Assembly (NCBI RefSeq): GCF_000378985.1
Contig: NZ_KB905370.1
Location: 3,555,342 to 3,619,341, forward strand
DNA: 64,000 bases
From: Ensifer sp. BR816
GTDB taxonomy: Bacteria > Pseudomonadota > Alphaproteobacteria > Rhizobiales > Rhizobiaceae
Direction: 5' to 3'
The stretch's first letter is position 1, and every line of letters starts with the position of its first letter. Positions 52,749-62,200 of the stretch are shown here, piece by piece. A program made the position numbers and the translations under genes. The notes below the pieces were generated by a model, which made no database searches, was not told the DNA's origin, and saw nothing but the letters and a program-made list of their open reading frames with translations.

Positions 52749-53522
52749 TCAAGTTTCGTTTCGCAGCGTCTTTCTGGAAAACGTGAAGACGGCCATGCCA
52801 CAGAAGAATATCGCGGCAGAGCATACGGAGAGGTAGGGAAGGCTCAAGCCAATCGCTCTATACTCAGGGTAAAAGCCGGAGCGGAAAAGCATGATCACAT
52901 GAACAAGCGGGTTGCTCAACAGCACCTCTCTGTACGGATGAGGCATGGTGTCTGGCAAGAAAAACACGCCAGACAGAAGGAACATCGGCTTTGTGAGAAT
53001 CCCATAGACCTGCTCGTAGAGGGCATACTTCACGAACATGACGGCGTTGAACATGCCGATGCCAAGCGCGAGGGCGCCCGCGTATAGTTCAGCTTCAAAT
53101 AGACGTGGCCAATTCAACTCCGGCCTTTCATGTGACATAAGAAAGATCGCGGAAAAGACAACGATTGCGACGAGCACTGTCGTCATCGTCTGTAGTATGT
53201 ATCGCGCCGTTATGGCGTCGATCGGCGCAACGTTCGGATAGCTAAGCAGGGGTTTGTTGGCTCGCACGGCCGAACTCAGATATCCGACCTTTGCCTGGTA
53301 CATCTGAAATCCGAGGTAGCCGGTGGCAAAGAAAAGAATGAAATTGGTGCCGAGTGCGGGTGCATGCGAAATGGCGCCGAAGATGAGCGTCATCATCGCT
53401 ATGTAGCCAATCGGTTCCAGCAGTGCCCAGATATAGCCTCCGGGTTTGCTGCCGAACTTAGTAGACATTTCGCGAACGATCATCGCCGAGATAACGCGAA
53501 AATAGGTTCTGGCCAAAATCAT
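52749..53522 (-). CDS. kpsM: capsule ABC-2 exporter permease KpsM-like (second copy)
   Basis: The protein has 257 residues, starting MILARTYFRVISAMIVREMS. It is a clear paralogue of the permease at 40599 (FGSKPGGYIWALLEPIGYIA, RANKPLLSYPNVAPIDAITA, FFLPDTMPHPYREVLLSNPL, FSRKTLRNET). It is transcribed towards the second KpsC-like gene and has no adjacent ATPase. It either shares the KpsT at 41366 or is a spare copy from an earlier duplication of the locus. The upstream GGAGCGAA is a plausible ribosome site. Confidence 0.88.
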   Translation of the reverse strand: MILARTYFRVISAMIVREMSTKFGSKPGGYIWALLEPIGYIAMMTLIFGAISHAPALGTNFILFFATGYLGFQMYQAKVGYLSSAVRANKPLLSYPNVAPIDAITARYILQTMTTVLVAIVVFSAIFLMSHERPELNWPRLFEAELYAGALALGIGMFNAVMFVKYALYEQVYGILTKPMFLLSGVFFLPDTMPHPYREVLLSNPLVHVIMLFRSGFYPEYRAIGLSLPYLSVCSAAIFFCGMAVFTFSRKTLRNET

Positions 53523-54028
53523 CGTGTTTCGCTCCGCGTTATCGTCCCCTTAGAGGTCGAGATCCTTGCGTGATCGGCAGCTCCATGGAAGTCGGCTTCC
53601 AATAAGTCAGATGTGCGCCTGGACGCAACTTGTTCTTGATAATCGGCCTCGCGCGTCGTGTTTCTGTTCTTGTTTCCGTGCATTAGCTATCCGGCATTCA
53701 AACGATGGGCTGCGCTGATAGATAGATCCCTTGCGCAATGGCGCGTTCAGTGGCTCGCGAATTTTCAAGCCCGCAGTGACCTACACCCTAGAGCCCGCAT
53801 TGGTGACAAAAGAGATCATTACACTCAGCCAGTCGCTTCTGATTTTGCGTCTAGTGGGGATGTTTTGACCGTTGCGGGTAAAAGCCACGGCGGAAAGACG
53901 GGAGGCGCTCTTGACCGCGGTTTGGAATTTTGCAGATGGGCTTGGAGAATACCATTGTGTAGCGGCACGGTCTCCATCATCCATGAAATAATATGCATAC
54001 GAGAAAATCCGGAGGCAATCGGCTTACG
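53523..54028. other. intergenic stretch
   Basis: About 500 bases between kpsM and the ABA-sandwich relic. Open frames on both strands (plus 53658-54038, minus 53781-53984) have no motif. It presumably contains the promoter for the second kpsM. Confidence 0.4.
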
Positions 54029-54303
54029 TCAACGGTAATGGATACTTCTCCTATGCACATTCGGAAATGCCAATTCGAGCAGCATTTTTGCGGCGTCGAT
54101 ACTTCCGGTGAACTTTAGGACTATGCCGACTTCATTGCCTTTCGAGGCATACCAAGTGACTGCGAGTCGCGCTGGCGCGCTCCTTGCGCCGTAACGTTTT
54201 TCGTTTCCCGGCGATATTTGAACAGCTCTGCGATGGCTTGGTCGATGCGCCTACTCGGCTCTTTCAATGCTGCCAATTCGTCAAAGAGTTCCTGCCGCAT
54301 CAT
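54029..54303 (-). pseudogene. frameshifted ABA-sandwich protein gene
   Basis: From ATG at 54303 the reading MRQELFDELAALKEPSRRID and AIAELFKYRRETKNVTAQG matches the start of the gene at 31691. After about 43 codons the open frame loses likeness and stops at 54121. The next frame continues as VTWYASKGNEVGIVLKFTGS then IDAAKMLLELAFPN and stops at 54029, so one indel near 54175 is needed. The C-terminal ALCxA end is missing. Confidence 0.6.
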
Positions 54304-54683
54304 TCAACGTCCTCAGAAAATCGCATCCTTAGAGTTGCGATGCAGAGAGCGATAGCCGGAGTCGCGGCAGAATAATACGGGCCGTCACCAACCTTTGCGT
54401 TGCCGCCGCGCTCGTCCCAACTGACCCCTCCATTAGTGCCGGGCGCTACGGTCTGAGCAAGTAAGTGTGCGTCATCAAGCGAGGCAGTAAACTGTGGTAC
54501 GCGACCGGGATCTTGACCGCCCGGATGTATCCAAAAAGAGCGCCTAGTTTGCTCCCCAGATGCTGGATCCCTGATCTGTTCGACCTTGCGCTTGTAGCCA
54601 AGCAAAATCGCCAGGGCTGCGTCTAGCTCGCGGCTTGGCCCCGTCGCTGCCTCAAGGTCTTTGACAAGGTCGGTGATTGCCAT
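54300..54683 (-). CDS. phage ABA-sandwich domain protein
   Basis: The protein has 127 residues: DLVKDLEAATGPSRELDAAL, GYKRKVEQIRDP, VPQFTASLDDAHLLAQTVAP and TPAIALCIATLRMRF. This is the complete ABA-sandwich layout. It overlaps the start of the frameshifted paralogue by four bases, so the two were an operon. Function unknown. Confidence 0.75.
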   Translation of the reverse strand: MAITDLVKDLEAATGPSRELDAALAILLGYKRKVEQIRDPASGEQTRRSFWIHPGGQDPGRVPQFTASLDDAHLLAQTVAPGTNGGVSWDERGGNAKVGDGPYYSAATPAIALCIATLRMRFSEDVE

Positions 54684-54796
54684 CGGTTACTTCTTCTTAC
54701 GATACCATCATGGGCGGATAATCACTGAGCAAGAAAACTAGCCATCACTGTTTTCAAACGCAAGTGAACCAACGGGAAAAACCGTACCTCGACGCG

Positions 54797-54804
54797 CGGC
54801 TATC
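54797..54804. repeat. 8-bp target duplication, left
   Basis: CGGCTATC directly abuts the left end of the IS66 element and is repeated exactly at 57678-57685. Confidence 0.85.
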
Positions 54805-54864
54805 GTACGCATCCGAGGAGGGCCGCCTTGCTGAGAAGTGAGGCGAACTGGATGCTCTGTCTAT

Positions 54865-55311
54865 ATGGACGTCAATATAGACAGTGTGAGAACCGTGGAT
54901 TTAACGATAGAGAAGCGGCCGCAAGTTAGCCGTATGGAGATTGTCGATAGCGGGCGGCGTCGCCGTTTCAGCAACGAGGCCAAACTTGCGATCGTGGCGG
55001 AGAGTTATTCCGCCCCACGTCAGGTCACGGCAACGGCACGTCGCCATGGGATCACACGCTTTCAGTTGAACGATTGGCGTAAAGCAGCGCGCGAGGGACG
55101 GCTCGGCAATGGCCGGGGGAGTGAAGGGTTTGTTCCTGCACTGTTATTCCCGGAGCCAGGCATGCCGGTTGTTGCGCCGACCAATTCTTCGACGGCACAA
55201 AGTGGGCTGATGGAGGTTGTCAGCGCCAATGGTCGCCGTGTGATCGTGGGACGCGATGTCGACATTGAAGCGCTGCTTCGGATCCTGCGCGGACTGGAGG
55301 CGCTGCGGTGA
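54865..55311 (+). CDS. tnpA: IS66 family accessory protein TnpA
   Basis: The protein has 148 residues if it starts at the ATG at 54865 (MDVNIDSVRTVDLTIEK); a GTG nine codons earlier and an ATG at 54934 are alternatives. It carries a helix-turn-helix of the transposase-8 type: RRRRFSNEAKLAIVAESY, APRQVTATARRHGITRFQLN then DWRKAAREG. Its stop overlaps the tnpB start. In IS66 all three Tnp proteins are needed for movement. Confidence 0.85.
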   Translation: MDVNIDSVRTVDLTIEKRPQVSRMEIVDSGRRRRFSNEAKLAIVAESYSAPRQVTATARRHGITRFQLNDWRKAAREGRLGNGRGSEGFVPALLFPEPGMPVVAPTNSSTAQSGLMEVVSANGRRVIVGRDVDIEALLRILRGLEALR

Positions 55312-55661
55312 ATCCGTTTCCGATGGGAACAGGCGTCAAGGTCTGGCTTTCGACGGGCTATACGGACATGCGCTGTGGCTTTCCCTCCCTGGCGCTTCGG
55401 GTGCAGGAGGTTCTGCAGCATGATCCGTTGTCAGGGCATCTCTTCGTCTTCAGGGGCCGCAGATCGGATATTTTGAAGATCATCTGGCATGATGGTCTGG
55501 GCGCCTGCCTTTTTACCCGGCGGCTGGAGAAGGGCCGGTTTATCTGGCCGAACATGGAGGGCGGCGCGGTAGCGATCTCACCGGCGCAATTGTCGTATTT
55601 GTTGTCCGGGATCGACTGGCGCAATCCGCAGGAAACCTGGCGTCCGACACGGATCGGATAG
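55308..55661 (+). CDS. tnpB: IS66 family accessory protein TnpB
   Basis: The protein has 117 residues and begins with GTG overlapping the tnpA stop (GTGA). MGTGVKVWLSTGYTDMRCGF, HLFVFRGRRSDILKIIWHDG and LGACLFTRRLEKGRFIWP are the hallmark IS66 Orf2 motifs. Function in transposition is accessory. Confidence 0.93.
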   Translation: MNPFPMGTGVKVWLSTGYTDMRCGFPSLALRVQEVLQHDPLSGHLFVFRGRRSDILKIIWHDGLGACLFTRRLEKGRFIWPNMEGGAVAISPAQLSYLLSGIDWRNPQETWRPTRIG

Positions 55662-55706
55662 CATTATTGCATTGAAAATATTGAGTGAATCTGATCGAAT
55701 GGCTTC

Positions 55707-57406
55707 ATGACTTCGAAGCCTGTGGATCTTCCTGCGGACCTTGCGAGCGCCTATCTGGCGCTGCTTTCCGAGCGTGAGATGTTGCAGGCTGAACGTGATG
55801 TCGTTGTTGCCGAGCGCGATACCGTCGTCGCCGAGCGGGACATTGCGGTGGCGCAAGCTGCCAATGCGCAGGCCATGCTGTCGGACAGTGAGGCCTTGAT
55901 TGCCAGTCTGGAACTGGCGATCGAAAAGCTGAAGCGCGAATTGCGCGGCCGGCGATCCGAGCGCACGGCGCGCCTGATCGACCAGATGGAATTGCAGCTC
56001 GAAGAACTGGTGATGGCGGCGACGGAGGATGAAGCCGCAGCGCAGGCGGCGGCCGCCAAGACCTCGAGCGTGCGTTCGTTCACACGCAAACGACCGGTCC
56101 GAAAGCCGTGGCCGGAGGATATCGAGCGCGAGCGCGTGGTCATCGATCCTCCAGCCACCTGCGCATGCTGCGGCGGGTCGCGCCTGTCGAAACTGGGCGA
56201 AGACGTCACCGAGACGCTCGAGGAGATTCCGCGCCGGTTCAAGGTGATCGAGACGGTGCGGGAGAAATTTACCTGCCGTGACTGCGAGGCGATCAGCCAG
56301 TCGCCGGCACCGTTCCATGCGACGCCGCGCGGCTTCATCGGTCCTCATCTGCTGGCGACGATCCTGTTCGACAAGTTCGGCATGCATAGCCCGCTCAACC
56401 GCCAGAGCACCCGGTTCAAATGCGAGGGCCTCGAGCTTTCGACCTCGACGCTGGCCGACCAGGTCGGGTATGGAACGGCCGCGCTCCTGCCGATCTTTGA
56501 TTTGATCGAGGCGCATGTCTTTGCGGCCGAGCGCCTTTTTGGCGATGACACCACCATCCCCATTCAGGCCAAAGACAAATGCACGACCGGGCGAATATGG
56601 ACCTACGTGCGCGATGACCGGCCCTACGGCGGAGCGGCAGCGCCGGCGGCCATATACTATGCGTCGAGCGACCGCCGCGGCGAGCATCCGCAGAAGCACC
56701 TGGCCGGGTATGGCGGCATTCTGCAGAGTGATTGTTACAATGGCTTCGAGCCGCTCAGTGTCGCCGAAAAGAAAGCGGTACCGATCACCTTCGCCTTTTG
56801 CCATGCGCATGCGCGGCGCAAATTCTTTGAGCTGGCCGACATCCAGAAAAATGCCCGCGAGCGCAAACGCAAAGGCAAGCCGATCTCGCCGATCGCCCTG
56901 GAGGCCGTCCAACGGTACGATGCGCTGTTTGAGATCGAACGCCAGATCAATGGATTGAGCGCCGCAGAACGATTGGCCGCGCGGCAGGAAAAGAGCAAGC
57001 CGCTGTTCGATGACATGCACGCGTGGCTGAAACGGGAGCGCGCCACGCTCAGCAAATCGTCCGAGGTGATCGAGCCGATCGATTACATGCTGAAGCGCTG
57101 GATGGTTTTGCCCGTTTCCTCGACGATGGCCGGATTTGTCTCACGAACAATGCGGCCGAGCGCGCTCTGAGAGGAATTGCCCTCGGGCGTCGAAACTGGA
57201 CCTTCGCCGGTTCCCAGCGAGGGGCCGATCGTGCCGCCATCATGCTCTCCGTCATCACGACCTGCCGCCTCAACGACGTCGACCCAAAGGCGTGGCTCGC
57301 CGATGTGTTCGCCCGCATCGCCGATCTTCCCGTCTCCCGCCTGCACGAACTGCTGCCTTGGCAATGGAAGTCGCACAAAGGGACGGCTATTGCGGCGGCC
57401 GCGTAA
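55707..57406 (+). pseudogene. tnpC: IS66 transposase TnpC, frameshifted near its C-terminus
   Basis: From ATG at 55707 the frame gives a coiled-coil start (AERDVVVAERDTVVAERD type repeats), a zinc-finger-like CACCGGSRLSKLG with CRDCEAI, and the DDE domain (FGDDTTIPIQAKDKCTTGRI, GYGGILQSDCYNGFEPL, FCHAHARRKFFELAD). Near 57100 one G is missing in AAGCGCTGGATGG, so the frame ends at 57170. The next frame continues GFARFLDDGRICLTNNAAER, GIALGRRNWTFAGSQRGADR and ends at 57406 with the usual C-terminus. The catalytic Glu region lies after the break, so the enzyme is probably inactive unless the ribosome shifts. Confidence 0.85.
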
Positions 57407-57620
57407 ACAGCTCCCGGAACAACGCTTGCGAACGCTCCAGGCCTTCATCAGTCAGGATCAATGACTTCGACTTGTTGACTGGGTCGCCGATCATGCCCTT
57501 CTTGTGAAGCCGATCCGTCGTTGCCCAGTCGAAACCCTTCCAGGCGCAACGCTCGTTATGCAGCGTCAGCCATAACAGCGCCAAAACGGCATCGTCGATC
57601 TTGTCCTCATCGATCTCCAT
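57387..57620 (-). CDS. DUF6429 family protein (IS66 passenger)
   Basis: The protein has 77 residues: MEIDEDKIDDAVLALLWLTL, AWKGFDWATTDRLHKKGMIG and DPVNKSKSLILTDEGLERSQ. This matches DUF6429, small winged-helix-like proteins often carried at the end of IS66 elements. It is convergent with tnpC and their ends overlap by 20 bases. Function unknown. Confidence 0.82.
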   Translation of the reverse strand: MEIDEDKIDDAVLALLWLTLHNERCAWKGFDWATTDRLHKKGMIGDPVNKSKSLILTDEGLERSQALFRELFTRPPQ

Positions 57621-57677
57621 GAACCGACGTTACCACGCGCGGCACCCAAAATCCCGCGGCCCTGCTCGGATGGATAC

Positions 57678-57685
57678 CGGCTATC
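57678..57685. repeat. 8-bp target duplication, right
   Basis: CGGCTATC, identical to 54797-54804, directly follows the right inverted repeat of the IS66 element. Confidence 0.85.
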
Positions 57686-58437
57686 TTGCTTCTTGTGAAC
57701 TCAAGCGCCACTAAGGTAAAATCAACCTGGGTGCCTGCGTCTTTCTGAACTGGAGGAAGACCCCTTCGAGACACCCCGTCCTCGGCTGGCTCTTCATCAT
57801 TCATAGCCAGTGACTTCCTACTAAATGCTAAAAGTCGAACTCTCGATAGTTGCGTCGGAAGTCTCGTCTGAATTAAGCCTCCCACGTATCGAACTCGCGT
57901 GAGAGCGTCCTGACTTGATGTGGTGGGCGGCTGTCTCTCATGTGATTTTCGATCGCCCCCCTTTGGCATACTGCGATACCGAGACCGGTGCCATCCACCA
58001 CATCAGGTCACGACGTCTCGATCATCTTGCGGGTGGCGACGTTGACGTTTCGCTCCTCCCTGCCTTCTTCACCCAGCCAAAGCTCGGTGCTGCCGTCCCG
58101 GAACGAAAATTTCGAATGGGTGAGGCCCGCTGCTATCTGCGGCCGTAACGCGCGCATACTCTTCGTGTATGCCGTGACATCGCGCGCGATTCTCCACAAT
58201 ACCTGCATGTGCGGTCACCTCAGATGCACGAGAGAAGTTATTGTTATACTCCTGCGTTATGATTTGAGCTGTGCCAGCGTCGAAACGCCACACACGAGTA
58301 GACCTTAGAACGCCCTTGACCTTTGCCGCTGGATTCGACAAAGCATCAAAAGTCCTCAACTTTGCCGCGATTAATTCAGCTAACGAGAACTATAAACTGG
58401 ATGAATTCGGGACGGGCGGCAGCAGCATTAAGACCGG
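57686..58437. other. intergenic or decayed stretch
   Basis: About 750 bases. A minus-strand frame at 58008-58208 reads protein-like (LWRIARDVTAYTKSMRAL, GLTHSKFSFRDGSTELWLGE) but has no recognisable family, and a second frame (58069-58359) overlaps it. This may be a decayed gene. No supported gene otherwise. Confidence 0.4.
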
Positions 58438-59136
58438 ATGATTGGTATGGTAGGCTGGATCAGAGACGAAGCAGAGCAGGAAGAAATCAATCTCACCTTG
58501 AAACCTTCTGCGGCTGGCCACAAGGCCGAAAGGGAGGCTGAGGTTACTGCCGTTGAGCAGTCACTGACCCAGGCTCGTCGCGAGATCGAAGTATTGCAGA
58601 AGGCGCAGGTGCGAGCCGAGATTTCGATTACCGCAGCGTTAGCTCGGATCGAGGCATTGCAAGAAGAGAAGATCGCCGTAGCGGCAGAAGTGATCGAACT
58701 ACGCGCCCAACTGAGAGCCTCTGAAAGCGCCCGGGCCTCCGAGCAAACTGAGGTTACAGGATTGCAGAAAGAGAAAGCCGCACTGGCGACAGAGGTCGCA
58801 GTCCTGCGCGACCAACTGGCGGCCTCGGCAAGCGACCGAGCCTCAGAGCAAACCAAGTTTACGGGACTGCAGAAAGAGAAAGCCGCACTGGCGACAGAGG
58901 TCGCAATCCTGCGCGATCAACTGGCGGCTTCGGCAAGCGACCGAGCCTCAGAGCAAGCCAAGGTTAAGGCGCTACAGAAAGAAAAGACTGCACTCTCAGG
59001 ACAGTCCACGAAATTGCGTCAGGAGTTGGCAGCCTCGGAGCGCAAGCTCAAGGCCGTGTATCAAAGCACCTCTTGGCGGATAACGAGGCCGCTTCGTAGC
59101 GTGAAACTAACCTCCATATGGAAGAAGACGCGCTGA
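58438..59136 (+). CDS. coiled-coil protein of the polysaccharide locus
   Basis: The protein has 232 residues, almost all coiled coil (residues 28-205), ending VYQSTSWRITRPLRSVK. That closing motif is typical of the coiled-coil tail of rhizobial and other methyltransferase/glycosyltransferase fusion proteins, as in the giant gene at 46048. Residues 100-205 are near-identical 35-residue repeats. It may be the surviving tail of a larger protein whose catalytic part was lost. It precedes the second giant glycosyltransferase by 95 bases. Confidence 0.65.
   Translation: MIGMVGWIRDEAEQEEINLTLKPSAAGHKAEREAEVTAVEQSLTQARREIEVLQKAQVRAEISITAALARIEALQEEKIAVAAEVIELRAQLRASESARASEQTEVTGLQKEKAALATEVAVLRDQLAASASDRASEQTKFTGLQKEKAALATEVAILRDQLAASASDRASEQAKVKALQKEKTALSGQSTKLRQELAASERKLKAVYQSTSWRITRPLRSVKLTSIWKKTR
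58735..59040 (+). repeat. 105-bp tandem repeats in the coiled-coil gene
   Basis: Unit 1 (58735-58839) and unit 2 (58840-58944) are almost identical; unit 3 (from 58945) is diverged and incomplete. Each encodes 35 residues of coiled coil, exactly five heptads (35 = 5 x 7), so copy number can change without breaking the heptad register. Confidence 0.8.
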
Positions 59137-59231
59137 TTCGGCGCGCTTAAGCCCTCGGCAAGGATGTTCCCGGGATTGGGAGGTTACTTGTCGCTTGTAC
59201 GAAAGCATACGGGAAGACGGAGTCCTGATCG

Positions 59232-62200
59232 GTGGATCACAATCTCATTACCGCGCCGCCCCTAGTCGACGAGGAAGCAGGCACATCGGTTTCCCCTGAG
59301 CTGGTGGCCAGCTGGGTACTCGCTCTTCCACTGCCGCCTCAAGACGCTGCTCGTCGGTGGGCCGCTTTGGCCGACCGAATACGACCTCGATTTCCGAGCC
59401 AGGCCCTTGCGCTGCTACGTGCGGCTCATGAACTCGATTCTTCACCTCGAATTGCCCGGAAATTTGGGTTTGCGTTAATCGAAATAGGGGCGGCTGAGGA
59501 CGCTCTCAAAATGCTCCAGCCGGTGGTGGACGGACTGAATCTTTCTTCGCGCGAGAAGCGATTGCTGAAGCTTGCGCGCGAAGGCCATGACGCCGCCACA
59601 TTGAAGGCGCGCGCTACCCGCGCCTTGCGCAGCAGCCTGCGTGTCGCCGCGATCATGGATGAATTTACTTACACGGGCTATGCGCCCGAGTGTGATCTGC
59701 AACAGCTATCGGTTGGGAATTGGCAGACTGAATTAGAAGACTTTCGGCCCGAACTGCTTCTAGTCGAATCTGCCTGGAGGGGACTCAACGAGGAATGGGG
59801 GTCGAAGGTCTGGCAACTGAGCCGAGAAATACAGGGCATCATTGACTGGTGCCGTGCCCGCAGCATCCCAACCGCTTTTTGGAACAAGGAGGATCCGGTC
59901 CATTTCGAGAGCTTTTTGACCACGGCTCAGAGGTTTGACCTAGTCTTCACAACCGATATCGATTGCATATCGCGCTACAAGGCGAAACTTGGGCATGACC
60001 GCGTGCATCTACTGCCTTTTGCCTGCCAGCCCGAAGTCCACAACCCAGTCGAGATCGGTCCGCGCAAGGACGCCTTTTGCTTTGCTGGTGCATATTACGT
60101 CCGCTATCCCGATCGCACTCGGGATCTGGATAATTTTCTGGCCAGCCTGACGAAGTACCGACGTTTTGAGATCTTTGACCGTAACTTTGGCAAGGATCAC
60201 CTGGATTACAAATTCCCGGAAGATTACGGCAAATACATTGTAGGTAACCTACCGCCTTCCGAGATTGACCGGGCGTACAAGGGTTATACCTTTGGGATCA
60301 ACCTGAATTCAGTCAAGAATTCCCAGAGCATGTATGCTCGCCGCGTGTACGAATTGCTTGCGTCCAACACTCGTGTCATCAGCAACTATTCACGGGGCTT
60401 GCGACTTATGTTCGGCGATCTGGTCGTCTCGACCGACAGCGGCGACGAGGCACTGCGGCGTGTCCGCAAGCAGGACGAGATGGGCCTCACAGCTAGGCTG
60501 CGACTGGCGGGCTTGCGCAAGGCCCTGTCGGAACACACCTACAGTCACCGACTGGCGCGGATCGCCCATCATGCGGGGATTGTTATGCCCGACCTCTCCG
60601 CGCTTCCGCGGATCACCATCCTGGCCCGAGCCATGACCCTGAGCGAGGCCAACAGCCTGACTGCGCAAATCCGTCGCCAGAAGTTACCTGGTTTGCGGGT
60701 GGTTCTGGTCCTACCCGCTGATATCGATTTGCCGGCGGACGATCTGCCCTGCCCAATGCGTCGGCTGACCCCAAAAGAGGCCGCTCGAATTCGCTTGGGA
60801 GATTTGGTGGCGTGTGACGAGTGGCTGGCGGGTTTCGTCCCTGGCGATTATTACGGCGAGAATTATTTGACAGACCTGATCCTTGCGACCCGCTACAGCG
60901 GCGCAGCCGTTCTAGGCAAGGCAGCCTACCACCATCTCGACGAAGGCGGCGTAGCGCTTGTCGATGGCCCGAGTTATGTGCCTGTCGATCGTGTGGCGGT
61001 CCGCCGCTCGCTCCTGCGCGGCGATCAAGCGCCTGCGGCCGGACTAGACCGATGGTTGCAGGATTTGCCAGATGCCGTCCTCGAGGGGGGGGAAATGCTG
61101 GCGCTCGATCCCTTCGGCTATTGCGAAGGTGGGGCCATTAATCCGGGCGCCGAGGAGCGAGTGGCGGTTGCGGTGGAGGATTTGCCGGGGATCAATCTGG
61201 GGCTTGCCGAAGTCGAACTCGCGGCGCGGGCTGATGCGATTGCCCCGGCATGGGATATCGAGATCACCGTTCCATTTATTCCCGGCGCGGCGCTGGCCGC
61301 CGACATGCCGAAACCTGGAACGGGCAAGGTCACCTGGATAACCGACGCAAAGGGAGTTTGGCATCTTACCAGCACCTTGGGCGACGAGGAACATGTCTAT
61401 ATCTACGAAAGGAAGTTCCGCCCGCTGTCGGCGTTGAAGGGTGAGGACGGGAGCTATCGCCTGCATCCGCTGGTCGGGCCTGGGCTGAGCACGCAATTCG
61501 TTGCGGTCTGGCTCGATGCGCAAAAACAGAAGATCGGCCATCAAATGTTGGCCACCAGCCGAAATGCCCTACTGAAGCCATCTGAAGGCACAGAATTCGT
61601 CCGGTTTGGTATTCGTCTACGTGGTCCTGGCCGCTGCACTGTACACGGAGTCTTGTTAGATGATCGCCACCCTGCTCCGCGCCCAATTATCTCCGGATCG
61701 AGATTGCTCCTACTGACTAACCAGTACCCGTCCTATCAGGATCTCTACCGCAATGGTTTCGTTCATAGCCGGGTGCGCGCATATCGCGAACTGGGCGGAA
61801 TCACTCCGGACATCTACCGGCTACGCCCCGAACACGACGTGTCGTGGCACGAATTCCAGAACATCGACTGCATGTCCGGCTCAGCCGAGCAGCTAGATCT
61901 GATGCTGCGCTCCGGGCAGTATGACCATGTCCTCGTGCATTTCCTGGACGAGGCAATGTGGCGAGTATTGGAGCGGCACGTCGATCAGGTCCGGGTCACG
62001 GTTTGGGTACATGGCGCCGAGGTGCAGCCCTGGTGGCGGCGAACTTTCAACTATTCAACCGAGGAAGAACTGGAAAAAGCAAAAACGGCTAGCGATCTGC
62101 GACTGGCCTTCTGGCGTAGGCTATTCGCGCCATTGCCTAGGAACCTGCGGTTCATATTCGTGTCAGAGTACTTTGCAAACGAGGTGTTCGAGGATCTGGA

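Larger units (their letters stand above)
54805..57677 (+). mobile_element. complete IS66-family insertion sequence (2873 bp)
   Basis: The ends are inverted repeats: the left one starts GTACGCATCCGAGGAGGGCC, and the right one, read inwards, starts GTATCCATCCGAGCAGGGCC, 19 of 22 positions matching. Both begin with GTA, as IS66 members do, and are flanked by a perfect 8-bp direct repeat, the usual IS66 target duplication. Inside are tnpA, tnpB, tnpC (frameshifted) and a convergent DUF6429 gene. The intact duplication shows a fairly recent insertion into intergenic DNA. Confidence 0.9.

Noticed and set aside
55578..57020. Minus-strand frame of 480 codons opposite tnpC
   Set aside because: Antisense to IS66 tnpB/tnpC; no recognisable protein.
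57091..57170. Programmed ribosomal frameshift in tnpC
   Set aside because: The site AAGCGCTGGATGG has no A- or T-rich slippery run and the older copy at 36670 has one more G, so a deletion is simpler.
58735..58944. Possible CRISPR-like direct repeats
   Set aside because: The repeats are adjacent without spacers, in frame, and encode coiled coil, so they are coding tandem repeats. No CRISPR array was seen elsewhere.
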